A DNA stretch of 64,000 nt from Sipunculus nudus (taxonomy: Eukaryota; Annelida; Sipuncula; Golfingiida; Sipunculidae). Both the position numbers and the translations under genes were made by a program. Positions within the stretch are counted from its first letter, which is position 1. Every line of letters begins with the position of its first letter. Under the pieces are notes generated by a model. That model saw only the letters and a program-made list of their open reading frames with translations, did no database searches and was not told the origin of the DNA. The stretch spans positions 58,514,300 through 58,578,299 of the forward strand of contig CM049314.1 of the NCBI GenBank assembly GCA_026874595.1. The letters are read 5' to 3'. Positions 45,450 through 56,892 of this stretch are shown piece after piece.

Positions 45450-46155
45450 GTACTTAGAGAGGTACTTAGCAAGTGCGGCCACCAGTTTGCAGGAACTGAT
45501 AGAACACTCCATGATCAATATTCATGCACAGAATCATGGTGATCCATGTATTAGTTATTCAGATACTCTGGTTTTGTATCAAATGTTTAATTATTCTGAT
45601 CAGAACCCAATAGTTCACAGGTTATGGGTAGCAGAGACCTAATTTCAGGTTTCCAAGGAGATTTTTTTTATGGACCTCCCTGGATGTCATGTTAGAAGAT
45701 TCCAGGGCCAGAGGTTATGATTTGTGGTCCGTTAACAGAAGGCAGCTTCTTTGAAGGTATCAACAATAGAGAAAAAAATCGTAAAAATTAGAAAAATACA
45801 GGTGGCGCAACTAGTTTGCAGGAACTGACGGAACACTCTATGATCAATATTCATACAAAGAATCATGGTGACCAAGGCAGTAGTTATTCAGATACTGAAG
45901 CTTTTGTATCAATTTTTTTTATTATTCTGGGGGTACTTCGGTACCCCATAGCTCACAGCTTATGAGGAACAGAGACCTAATTTCAGGTTTCCAAGGAGAT
46001 TTTTAATGGATCTCCCTCGATATTAAGTGAGAAGATTCCAGGTCCAATGGTTACGATTTGTGCCCCTTTTAACGGACGGCCAGACGGACGGACGCCGGAC
46101 AAAGGGTGATCGCTATATCTCAGATGACTTTCAGTCAGCCGAGCTAAAAATTAGG
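45450..46155 (+). repeat. Interspersed repeat family R1, two units with GGAC-rich tail
   Basis: Units at 45475-45730 and 45800-46070 share TTTGCAGGAACTGA, ATCAATATTCAT, AATCATGGTGA, AGTTATTCAGATACT and the AGGTTTCCAAGGAGATTTTT block. The right end has GGACGGCCAGACGGACGGAC and ends CAGCCGAGCTAAAA. Related copies lie at 19.43 and 25.5 kb. Confidence 0.75.
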
Positions 46156-47060
46156 TCAATAAACGACCAAGCAAAGACAGACGTCACTGTCAAAAAGAAA
46201 GTATGATGTGGGTTGATCAGTGTTGCTTTGTCCGTGAAATCATGCCTGTGTACATTATTTATATGTGTGTGTATATATTAAAACTGACAAACAGGCGTAA
46301 TGTTGGAATAGTTCATGATGCCATAAATTATTTAAAATGTCATCACCATTCAGTATTTGGTCTTTATCTCGAGATATCCAAATGATATATCGAGATATTG
46401 AGGTATTGTGTTTTTTTTTTTTTTGGGGGGGGGGGGGGTATTTTCGCGCCCTCGAAACAATGTTAGATATTTAGAAAATATTTTGTGTTTTACCAGAAAT
46501 TAAATGCACAACTTTCGTTAAGCAAAACGCAGTTAAGACAGAAATAGAAAGATTTAAAGAAAATACATTTACATCATGGTGAACTGGATCTGAGATTATA
46601 AATATATTTTTTTTAAATTGTTTATATGCTTTATATTTATTGACTCGTTATCTTGGATATAGTCCTTGACAGTTGTCAACTCGATAGCAGGGCAATATTC
46701 AATACGGTTATTTGTAACTCAGACTGTACACGTAATAGCCTTTGCAACCGCTGGACCATAAAGTTATATCGTGCCCCACGTGTATGATAAAAAAATTAAC
46801 TGAACACAATGGTAACACGGAACTGGGTTCCTTAGATAGGAAGGGGAGTATATATAATAAATACAGTAAATGATTTTCCGAGGAGATATTTAAGCCTTTC
46901 CGGAATAAAAGTTGACTAGGTCAATATATAACACAACATTGAGGCAGAAAGAGAAGTTAAATACATAACGAACTACAGGCTTCATACAAATACCAAATAA
47001 AAATCATTTAGTGATGAAAATACTCCAACAGCTGAGGAAGATTAAGGGTTCTTTTTTTAT
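46156..47060. other. Downstream flank of locus 2, no gene seen
   Basis: AT-rich, with a T11G11-type homopolymer junction at 46410-46439. It probably includes the 3' UTR of locus 2; an AATAAA overlaps the stop codon and another candidate on the minus strand lies near 46637. Confidence 0.5.
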
Positions 47061-47255
47061 TTATGTGAACATGTAAAACCCTAGGAAGTTGATGTCTCTT
47101 GACTCGTCGCCTGTATATGCCCTTCCAACTGACCTCACTCTGATAGTCTCGCCCGCTGAACATTCGACAATCATCGACTTGCTCAGAGTTTCGAAGCCCC
47201 CTGGTAAGTCAAAACGAACTCCTCCGACAAACTCGTTATTCTTCAAAACGAGGAG
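47061..47255 (-). CDS. Locus 2 last exon: end of third C1q-like domain
   Basis: 195 nt (64 codons plus TAA). Acceptor CTTTCAG preceded by a long T run; joins in phase 0 after Arg. Begins LLVLKNNEFVGGVRFDLPGG and ends with SAGETIRVRS and NFLGFYMFT, matching the last strands of the fold (the final FLGF block corresponds to FGGF of domain 2). The open frame upstream of the acceptor is intronic. Confidence 0.85.
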   Translation of the reverse strand, partial: LLVLKNNEFVGGVRFDLPGGFETLSKSMIVECSAGETIRVRSVGRAYTGDESRDINFLGFYMFT

Positions 47256-47289
47256 CTGAAAGTTAAAAAAAAAATATGATAAATGATAA

Positions 47290-47530
47290 CAATATCTCTT
47301 GTGACGCTTTGATAAATATTCAAATATTTCTCTCGCGATGCTTGATAAGTGTTTGAATAGTCTTTCATACCATTTTGAAAAAAAAAGGTTTAAATATTCT
47401 TTCGTGGTGCTTTGCATTTGGTAAATGTTCAAATATTCTCTTGTGGTGCTTTTATTAATGTTCAAACATTATCCTGAGGAACTTTGATAAATGTTATAAT
47501 AATCTCTTGAGAAACTTTAATAAATCGGTC
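47290..47530. repeat. Intronic minisatellite, about six degenerate ~45-bp units
   Basis: The plus-strand unit resembles CTTTGATAAATGTTCAAATA then TTCTCTTGTGGTG. One further unit lies at 48236-48290. Confidence 0.75.
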
Positions 47531-48109
47531 CGACTTTGGAATCCTTGCTAACACAGAAAACGACTTGGTGGGACTGTAGGATTAGTGCCTGTCCTTCAGG
47601 ACTCTTTATCCACAACGGATACATGTTTAGTGTACGTTAATTGTATCCTATGGCCTCTTCACTTATATCTTAGCCCGTAATAATGTATAATTTATCCTTT
47701 CTTCACGCGATTCAACTTGTCGTATCCGTCATGATTTCTCTGTCTGCTTGTTAACACAACTTAGCTCAATTGCACATGTCCTGCCTACGTCATTCATACG
47801 TGTATTGCGCCCTCGAGGCATTTGTATGTACACGGGTCACGGCTATCCCACGTCTATTTGGTGTATTACACGGGTCAGGGGTTAACAAATAAATTGGTAA
47901 CTTCCCCTTGTCCGCGCAAAGCGCGAGACGAAGTATGCTTTAGTGACAGGTAGTTAACAAACGGCCTAGGGTTATTTTTTAAAGCTTTTTCGGCGTCCGA
48001 AGCGTGCGGACGACGCATACGCTAAACAAAAATTAACCCTCATTTTAACAACTAAGACCAAATCTCAATAGTAGATTTAAATATCTCCATTTGAACCCTT
48101 GTTTCAACT

Positions 48110-48185
48110 CGTCTTCCATGGCGCATTGGTCGCGCATAGAACGTGATATCGCGCGGTTGCTAGTTCGAGACCCGGTCAACAGATT
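48110..48185 (+). repeat. tRNA-like segment (possible SINE head)
   Basis: ATGGCGCATTGGTCGCGCAT resembles an A-box region and GGTTGCTAGTTCGAGACCC a B-box, with tRNA-like spacing. No convincing acceptor stem was found. Confidence 0.35.
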
Positions 48186-48568
48186 CACAATTGCATGTTA
48201 TCTGTATTAATAAATCATCAATTTCTCATTACAAATATTTTCTTGTTATTTAATAAATGTTCAAATATTCTCTCGAGGGAGACATTTGTAACTGATTATC
48301 CATTTTGGTTCGATATGACTAAATGAATCCGAATGAATAATAATAATAATAAAGATAATAATAACATTACTAATAATACAGCAAAACCTGGAAAACTGAT
48401 TTAGTCATTAGGTGAGGTTTTATTGTAATAATAATTAAAAAAAAATAATAATAGAAATTATAATAATAAATATCCACAATGGTAGCTAGATAAATAAATG
48501 GGTGATACAATAGTGATTTCTGTTTATATTTTATAGGTGGGAAAGGAAGGGAATCCCAAAAGACCGGC

Positions 48569-48838
48569 TACTGTGGCTCAGGGTTAGAGCGCAGGACTCA
48601 AAGCCGGGAGGACGTGAGTTCGAATCTCAGCGGAGGCGGTGAGATTTTTCACGGTCGGCCCCCACCCAGGGTGAGCGCTTTGCAGGCTTAAAGGGTTTGC
48701 CGTGCCCAACGGCCGTGTTTCACTCACAATGAGTGCGCCTTTCGGGGGCACCTCGGTGGTATGACCCTGCAATGGGCCCGAAGGTGCAGTAGTCACCGGG
48801 CGTGGTTAACGCCAGGATGTAAATGAGAGGAAGCGTGT
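48569..48838 (+). repeat. tRNA-derived SINE, copy 3
   Basis: A-box TGTGGCTCAGGGTTAGAG, B-box GAGTTCGAATCTC, then GGTGAGATTTTTCACGG and ACGGCCGTGTTTCACTCACA, ending AACGCCAGGATGTAAATGAG. The best-preserved of the three copies; it lies in the last intron of locus 2. Confidence 0.88.
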
Positions 48839-49096
48839 GAGATTGCCCTGTAGTCCGAAACCGGAATGGAAATCTGGAGATGTACATAAAGCATTAAAAA
48901 ATATAGTAAAAAAAAGAGTGTCCTAAAAGAAGGCTACTCAAGATAGGTTATGCGTCGTGTCCCGATGTCACCTCAATATGTCCCGAATCTAAATTTAAAA
49001 TATTTATCGTCAACACTTGCCCGATGTGCCCCTTATCATCCCACTTGTTAAGCCAATGGTCGCAAAACAAGGGGTTGTATGAAAGATTGGTCTCAC

Positions 49097-50064
49097 CCTG
49101 AATTGCGCAAATTCTGACGTTACTCCGCTGATGTGAACGTAGTAGAGACCAGTGAAGGCACAGACTGCTTGGTTCTCCTGCCAGGCCCCGCCCTCGTTCA
49201 CTTCGGTGTGATCGAATTCTAGAGGGTCTTGGTTTGATGTCACCGGACTTCCGCGAAAAACGGACCAGGCCGAACGGACAGGTCGCTGTGTGTTGTACTG
49301 GAACCCTCCGAAAGTCGTTAGATAATTACTGTTGGAAAAGCCTTCGTATTCAGAAAACAACTGGACTGTATCGCCTGCGAACATGCTCAACATTACCGAC
49401 CTCTGGAAGCTGTCCACGTCGACCTCGACGTCGGGATGCCTGTGTACACGATACACATTGACACCATTTATCCGTAAATGCAGGTCTGCCCTGTTCCCTT
49501 CTGCAACCCCTGTTGAGAACGTGAAATAATAGATCCCCGTGTCGGGTACTGTGAAAGTATTGGTGTTGTAATTCCAAGTCCCCTGGGTATCAGCAAATAT
49601 CGTATCAAAAGTGACTTGACCAGAGGTGAAGTTTGTGCTCTTGCCCACCGAAAACCCTACCATCGTTTGCATCACTCCGGATAGAGACAGCGTTCCCCAT
49701 GATGTGGCGAGGGTGTCAACGGAACTCATCAGTCTTGGCCCGTCAGATCTGATGGACAGTTGGTCGTTGTAGTTGAAATAAGTGATGAAGTCTCTGCCCA
49801 TCACGGATTCGTCGAAAGTATTACCTGATGCGTCACGATAAATGGCGGTCATGGTGGTGGTTCCTCGCTGAAGCTTGTAACTTGTTAAGCTATTTCCGGG
49901 ATGTCCAGCAGACAAACTTATGAGATACAGGCCCGAATAAGGAATGGTCAGCCTCCACGTGTCCTGGTTTAAGTGACCGCCGCGGTTGAAAACGAGTGCA
50001 TCAAAGTTAGCCGGATCCCTTGCACCGTCATGAGTATAAATGTTGGCGGCAAAGGAGGCCTGGT
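49097..50064 (-). CDS. Locus 2 main C1q-like exon (domains 1, 2 and most of 3)
   Basis: 968 nt: two bases completing Asp, then 322 codons, with acceptor ATTCTTACAG and donor GTGAGA after an Arg codon. Domain 1 covers exon residues about 1-132 (QASFAANIYTHDGARDPANF ... SGLYLISLSAG ... YNDQLSIRSDG). Domain 2 covers about 133-258 (VGFSVGKSTNFTSGQVTFD ... GIYYFTFSTG ... AGDTVQLFSEYEGF ... FGGFQY) and has an NFT sequon. Domain 3 begins near 259 (SAWSVFRGSP) and includes GLYYVHISGV before the intron. Each is about 130 residues with the G-x-Y-x-(F/I) and G-D-x-(V/L)-x-(L/I) strand motifs of the C1q/TNF fold. The fold call is from motifs and could be checked by profile search; 'TNF-like' is the alternative label. 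Confidence 0.85.
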
Positions 50065-50730
50065 CTGTAAGAATATTTTTGATAATGAGATAGCATACCA
50101 AATGCTTATATTAAGCGCCTCATTCACCATGCCCTACAACTAGCTCAAAATAATGTAAGTAGCCTCATACATCACTTTTTTTTACAGATACAGATACAGC
50201 ATTAACACAAAGCAGAAAATTATCAAATACATCTGCGGCGAACTACTCTTAGATATCAAAGGTGCTTACCCACGTCGTGTATAAGGTAATGTGAATATTC
50301 TGGCTTCTATCAAGGTTCTCTACATTATTTGCAAATAGAACTTTATTCAAACTTTAGACGTTATGTAACTTAAAATCGATGGTTGCGCATTTTCGTCCGA
50401 CATGTTAGGTAATTTGTGGCCATATTAAACCCTGGTTGATTGCTATATACCAAGCGAATAGACAGGGCTGAACTATAAAATAATACGATACGCCTCATTA
50501 GAAAAAAATTGCTTATTTTATACTTGGGTATTTTGTCGATACATAGGTTAATTCGTTACTTACTCGCTGCGTAAATGAGGATGATATTAATACTTAAGTT
50601 AGCAGACAAATCATTTAATTACATGAAATATAAGCTTCCAAATAACACCCATTAAAAAAATCCTATCAGTATCGATAATACCATAGATATATACATAAGT
50701 CTATATGTAAATAAGCTGATACGAAAGGCA

Positions 50731-50781
<51 letters not shown>

Positions 50782-52994
50782 CTTTGAAAATTACAACATA
50801 ATATATGTTACAACCAATAGAAAATAATAAGCAATTATTTCAATTATGATGTTCTTATGAAAACTCCTTTTAACACTTCAATAAGTTTTTTTCCAACATG
50901 AGCACGTATCCGCGTTTTGGTAATAGTAAATATCTTTTAATTAAAGTGTATGTTATATTTGATCATATTCGAATATCTTTAAACCGAAATACATTTTTCT
51001 GTATAAAAAGTGATAGTATCAACACCTTCTCTTTATATATAATTAGATTAATGTTTTCTGGTATGCAAATTTCAGCCAATTGTTACCTATAATATGTATA
51101 ATTAATATGTTTTTGCGTTAATCTAGTAAAAAAGGACACCAGAAGAAACTCAGAAAGGTTTTCTGTGGAACATTATCGCATTGTTCTTTGTTTAGTGCTG
51201 TCTATGATGCATATCGTCGAGTGATATTTGACCACCGTTTATCCTACACTCATCACGAAGCACGTTTTATACTGCAGCCGTTCCTTATCTCCTTCCGTTA
51301 AAAAGCTGCTTCTTTAGCAAGTTTTCTGGAGCTTTAACACAGGTCAAGTACAAATGCAACAATAAAAAAAATACAAAAGAGAATACCAAACTCATATAGG
51401 TAAGATTACAGTTCTTTTAATCGCACAAGCTCTGCTGGTGAAACAGCAGAAAACTACTAGATTATGCCCATTAATCCAGTTGCATGAAAAATTATGTTAA
51501 TGTTTCATTTTTAAATCTATTTCCATATTTGCGAGCTTACCGTACCGATATGCTGGTGATTTGCATATTAGAAATAGTTACTTTTAAGACAGTTATTTCA
51601 TTATTAAATCTTAAGTTAGAAACGCACGTTCGACGATAACCGAAACTATCATCCACACAGTGAGCCTCAGGCTCTGGCTGTTTTTGTTTAAATAAGCAGC
51701 TAATAGAAGGTTAACTATAAATTAGCTTAGGAGTTAGTCCAGGAATCAAGTCGAACCTGACAATAACCTTGCGGACCCTATTGGCTTAGCGATTTAGTGA
51801 TTTGAGTAGTTATTTAGTTTGGTGAACTCAGCAACTCAGTAAATCAATAAAAGGTATCGGGACTTGTTTGTTGTACCATGCGAAATTCTACGAATAAAAA
51901 AAATAAATTAATGTCCAGTCTCGAGACTTACATCTCTCATTCCATGAGTAGACCCCACTTTTACTTTTATTGCGCGGCATTTAAAAAAAAGATCTGTGAA
52001 CTACCACTCTCAAGCAACGATTTTTAAACTTATACTTTCACGTACGCATCACTTATTTACGTATTTTAAACTTGATCGGTACATTTTACACCATATGTAA
52101 ATTCTGACCGGGATAATAATGGTGTCCGACACAGTAACTATTTAAAAATATCGAAAGAAGTTCAAAGTTTAGCTCTCTCGGAGTGTGATATATAGGATAC
52201 CTAGGAGTCACGACCCAATATTTATACATGAGATAGCAATACCTTCTTTTCCCTATAATGCCTACTTTCGCGGTATGCTACCCAGGCAGTGATTACACGA
52301 GTCAGTTCTCATTAATTTTGGGCAGGTGAGCCTAACGGAGGAATGTTCTGTAGTTGTCTTCCGTCCTGTCGCATTGATATCGTGGCAGACAGCCAATAAT
52401 CTTCAAATTAGGCTACTATGAAATAAAACAGATGAAGTCGCATCCAAAACTGAAAATTCTTCTCTTTGGTAACGAGTCATTTCCTTATCGCGTACAAGTT
52501 GGTACACGTCCAGTAACCAGATTGAGCAATGCTTGCATTCAGACGGGTAAATATTCAACAAAAATGTACCAATATGTCGATATAAAACAGTATTTTTCTC
52601 GCACCTGGTAGGTCATGATACACAGTATGCTAACCAAGCTAAAGATTGGTCTGGTTTATGTCAAATGGCACCGTACTTGTAGTCCATGAGGAGTTATCAA
52701 AAATGACGAAACTATTCGCATTCTCAAAGATTTTACTCTGACGATAGTACGCCAACAATGAGATAATAATCCCCAGAAGCTGATAAAAAAATACGAGAAT
52801 AAGCAAGACTAGGAACTCTATGTAAAGTCGTATGATTAATCTTCAAAGATTTCTCTCCCCCCCCCCCCCCCAATGAAAGAAAAATCAAGTGCTTACGGTG
52901 CGTTAATATTTACGAATAATCGCTAAATTGTAACGGACACCCAGTGGGGGAACAAATCTTAATTATTCCATACAGTTTAATTTTAAATACTTGC
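50065..52994 (-). other. Locus 2 intron before the C1q exons
   Basis: About 2.9 kb, AT-rich, with (AT)n at 50740-50781 and a C run at 52857-52871. No further stalk microexon was found on reading the minus strand. Confidence 0.6.
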
Positions 52995-53036
52995 CTGTTG
53001 GTCCTGGTGTTGTACCCGGTGTGTAGGTGGTGTATC
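52995..53036 (-). CDS. Locus 2 PT-rich linker exon, 42 nt, GC donor
   Basis: Acceptor TATTGTTTTAG. Encodes Gly (split codon), YTTYTPGTTPGPT, then Asp at the join to 50064. Phase 1 on both sides, so it too can be skipped in frame. The donor is CAG followed by GCAAGT, a non-canonical GC donor with an otherwise ideal consensus. The 7 Thr/4 Pro-Gly composition continues the stalk. Confidence 0.78.
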
Positions 53037-53249
53037 CTAAAACAATAAATATGAATAAAATCTTTATTGTTCACGTGGGATAAACAATGTCAAATTTAAT
53101 GCGTACATATATATTTCTAACATATTACAAGGTAACTTTATCTTAGTATATCTCCTTTCAATGCAAATGTGCAGGCCAGAATGAAACAATGTGATTTAGG
53201 AGTTTACCATATATAGAATTTTCTTTCCAAATGAACCCTATATAGCCAG

Positions 53250-53990
53250 GGGGCCCCAATGCGGCAGTTTGGGAAACCTATTAAAATGTCGGTAAAAATA
53301 TAACGAAAAAAACCCAAACACACGGTATACGGACATTAAGAAAGAGGATCGACTTTTGGCTCTCGGAATTACAGGCAATTCATGAGGCTAGTTTTAAACA
53401 CTTCCTAAAACATCACAGGTACCACAAGCTATTCAATAGGAACAATCTGAAAATTAGCTATACCCGTTCATCTAACATGTCTAACCTGATCAGCAAACCT
53501 AATATGAAGGTCCTAAATAATAACAAAGCTGCAAATGTACCTCTCAAAACGATGTCACTGCCGTGAAAAAGATGGATGCCCTATGAATGGTCAGTGTCAC
53601 CTGAGATGCATTGTCAATAAGGCAACAGTCAGAGCAGACAATGACGAGAAATACTGCATAGGGTGTACGGAAGGTGATTTCAAGACCAGATCAATAACAA
53701 CAAACACACCTTCCGTGACAGACCCCACGCTAAAAAAATGAGCTGTCTAAACACATCTGGACCCTAAAAGACAAGAATATCAATTACAAGCTTACCTTTT
53801 GCAAGCAACTTAACTCTGTGGGACTAGAAAGTGTGATTTCTGTTTGTCTGAAAAGCTACTTATTGTAACCCCCCCCCCTCCCCGGATCATAGTTGAATTC
53901 AAGAGCTTAAAATCTCTCCAAGTGCCGCCTTCAAAACAAATTCACTTTGAAATGTTTTAAAACCCAGCATTCATACAAATATTAATGTGC
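53250..53990 (+). pseudogene. Penelope-like element fragment (end of RT and GIY-YIG endonuclease)
   Basis: Reading plus: HKLFNRNNLKISYTRSSNMS (near 53430), CHCREKDGCPMNGQC (53554), IVNKATVRAD, then KYCIGCTEGDFKTR (near 53652), in which the second half of the GIY-YIG motif appears as CIG. A frameshift follows, then NNKHTFRDRP, HIWTLKDKNINYKLT and CDFCLSEKLLIV. This is the Cys-rich linker and endonuclease order of Penelope-like elements. Inactive remnant inside a locus 2 intron. Confidence 0.8.
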
Positions 53991-54234
53991 TCGCTCACCC
54001 ATCCTTATGAGGATTTGCTCGGCAGACTTTCCTGTTCAAGAAGATGGTCTTTCACTGCCCTGCAGTGTTGGGGGACATAGCCTTGCCGCTACCCCATGAT
54101 GAGTTTGTCGAGTCGTGATCACTTGGTATAAGTGTAGTATATTTGCCTTTTATATTATGTGTATTTTTTAGTATATGTGTATTTTTATATCATATGTATA
54201 TACAACTGAAATGTTCATGGGACCTGGGACGCTA

Positions 54235-54340
54235 TTAAAAACAGCATACTATGCTGAATGGACATCCTTGTAAAATATCTTTGTCTTTTAAAAACAGCAT
54301 ACTATGCTGAATGGGCATCCTTGTAAAGTATCTTTGTCAT
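54235..54340. repeat. 58-bp tandem duplication
   Basis: AAAACAGCATACTATGCTGA with following CATCCTTGTAAANTATCTTTG occurs at about 54237 and 54292. Each copy contains the near-palindrome CAGCATACTATGCTG. Confidence 0.85.
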
Positions 54341-54620
54341 AAATAATAAAATAATAAACAACAAAAACCTCTTTCCCCTATTATGTTCAAGCATCGCACG
54401 TGTACCCCGACTAATCCTATTGTGCCTCTGAGGACAAAAGGAACAATGTCAGTCATTTACTTGCTAATTATATATTTTATATAAGATTAATCTCCAAATC
54501 TTGATAGGTTATGGCTTTTCAAACCATGCCGTTAGCTTCATTTTTACAACATTCACCTGAGGATCGGGTCGCATCCCGTGAAAGAGTCTGAAGTGAATTT
54601 ACAGTTTTGTTTTCTTCATC

Positions 54621-54657
<37 letters not shown>

Positions 54658-54675
54658 TTTTGTTTTCTTTATCAT

Positions 54676-54731
<56 letters not shown>

Positions 54732-55935
54732 TTTGAATATACATATGAAACACCTAACAATAATTCCACACATCATTCGACATGTTCCACATAACATGTT
54801 TTTATATCAGTTTTATAAGTTGAATAAGCAACAAAAAATCATATTTGCTGGATCAAACCTGAAGAAATTTACGATTAAAAGAAATGTTACTACATGTGCA
54901 ATGCGTACATGTTTCACATTCACCTCAGCCCTCCATTACGTTTTTAATGTAAACAATATTTCTAGGGATTTAAACTGGCAAACTCCAACATGACACCCTG
55001 AGGATCAAGCTAAATGTCTTTGTGCACTGAAAAGAGTGTCAGACTAATGAGTCTCTGATTCTTCGTTGTGTTTTAGACAGGTTAATCAAGAGGAATTCCG
55101 GGAGGACGGGGGGTTACGGATGCGATAGGGAGGGGGGTGGGGAAGGGTGTATGGCATCTGCGAACTTCCTAGGCTACGTCTCTGTTAGGATATGGCTCTT
55201 ATAGTATATTAACAAAGGAATATATATGAAAAGCCGTGCTTCTTCTACTTTTTTTATTTCTATAACCTTTATCTCAAATCAATGTTGTTATTTTACTCTA
55301 TCAGAGCCAAACATTTGGCAGACAGAATAACAAATTGCATTAATCGGAGGATATTATAATCAAATGAGACAAGTTAAATGGCAAGATGGTCTTTTGAATT
55401 ATTATAAATGCGGAAACTTGCATGCCCTTAAATCACCTTTAAACCTTTTAAACTTTATAATAAGATGTCATTCTTTTTTCTAAGGATGACATATTGTGGG
55501 GATCATAACCAGGATGCATTTGCGACAAACTCACACGTCTCTGAGTTGATGTAAAATGTCTTTTATTGTTACTATACAGGGCTTGGCCCCCAGTTTCTAA
55601 CAGACCCTACACCTACAGCATGTCTTCAAGCAAGATTTACAAACAATTAATTAGCCAATCGGAGATTTCCCTGATGTATCCCAACAGATGCATTAAAAGA
55701 AAGGTGTGCACAGGTGCTGAATGAAAGTGCAATTAGACTGAATAGTGTTGCCATGTTATCAAGGCAACGCAATTTTAGTCATTATGTAAATACCCGGCAA
55801 CTCAGCTCTGAAATTTGAATTCTCAATAAACTTAAAACCCTGCATCTTACATATTATAAAATCATGATGAAATGCAGAGGAGAATTGCAGTTAAATAGAC
55901 TGGCCCTTGGTACATCACACAATGTATATACAGAC

Positions 55936-55968
55936 CTGTGTACGCTGCTGTAGTTTCTGGAACGAACA
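55936..55968 (-). CDS. Locus 2 single stalk microexon, 33 nt
   Basis: Encodes VFVPETTAAYT, the same unit as the locus 1 array with Ala to Phe at position 2 and Pro to Tyr at position 10. Acceptor TTTTTTTTCAG, donor GTCTGTAT. No second copy is found in locus 2; an unrelated insertion of about 420 bp (55503-55925) begins 10 bases past the donor. Confidence 0.82.
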
Positions 55969-56892
55969 CTGAAAAAAAATATGAGTGAAAGTACTATTAT
56001 TATTCATTGTTAACCTTATGTGTTTGATTGACAACAATTTTGCAGGACATTTCTCTGATTGTTCATACCAAAACAATATTGCTTAATGTTGCACGGTTAA
56101 GCTAAAAAAAAAATAGCCCCAGAAAAACATCGATCCCTACCCCCTTCGTCCCGGCCATTAATCCGATGCCCCTAAACCGTCAACCGAAACAAATGTTTTC
56201 CATGGCTAATCACACTCCAGGAATTTATCCCCTTGAACGATAACCCCCGGATAATTACCCCAGGTGGCACGTATCTAACTTTTATGTTTAAGTATATACG
56301 GTTATATTATTCCGTAAAATTTTCATATAGATTTTTGCAATTTCTTTTTCAAAATTTTGGATCATAATTTAACTAAACATCGACGTTTGCGATTTGTTGT
56401 CCCGCCATCTTGGATACTAAATACTGAGCCATACTAAATACAGGCAGGGCTAGCTCAAGAACAATGTGTTTAACCTCAGAAGAAAACCTTTCCTTTAGTA
56501 TCGATTACTCCTCCCGAAAATGTTGCATTTTACATATTTCAAGAGATAATTTTTAAATGTGCACATACACACGTGCATATATGAATTAGTAGTTGTAATT
56601 AATGATATTTTAGATAAATACATTGATTAGTTGGTCTGTTTTAGAGAGTGTAAAGTCTTTCGGGAACAAACTGTTAAATTTGATAATTTGTCTATAATAA
56701 TCTAGTATTCGTTAATTAATAAAATGCAGATAAATTAATCAAATCTGACTAAATATTGTGGTGTTTTTTTCGACAGAAAATAATATAGGAAATAGTTTCA
56801 CATTTTTTGTTTCTTAATTTATTGTTTTTCAATTTAAAGCAAATTTACATTTTAGCGTAATTTATCATTTAATTTGCATACTTAAATATGTA

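Larger units (their letters stand above)
47256..49096 (-). other. Locus 2 last intron
   Basis: Holds a ~45-bp minisatellite (47290-47530), a tRNA-like segment near 48110-48185, (TAA)n-rich sequence at 48335-48480 and a SINE at 48.57-48.84 kb. No exon seen. Confidence 0.6.
53037..55935 (-). other. Locus 2 intron between microexon and linker exon
   Basis: Holds a plus-strand Penelope fragment (53.25-53.99 kb), a 58-bp tandem duplication (54235-54340), (AT)n/(AC)n tracts (54624-54730), a G-rich stretch (55093-55150), one degenerate array-type unit (55240-55500) and an insertion of unknown kind (55503-55925). Confidence 0.6.

Noticed and set aside
47256-47465. Extension of the last C1q frame upstream of the acceptor
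   Set aside because: Intronic: a good acceptor lies at 47256-47257, and the extension is minisatellite sequence.
43622-48838. Functional tRNA genes at the A-box/B-box sites
   Set aside because: No proper acceptor-stem pairing was found, and each is followed by the same non-tRNA body, so they are SINE heads.
49234-49577. Open frames on both strands overlapping the C1q exon
   Set aside because: Shadow frames of the clearly coding minus-strand frame.
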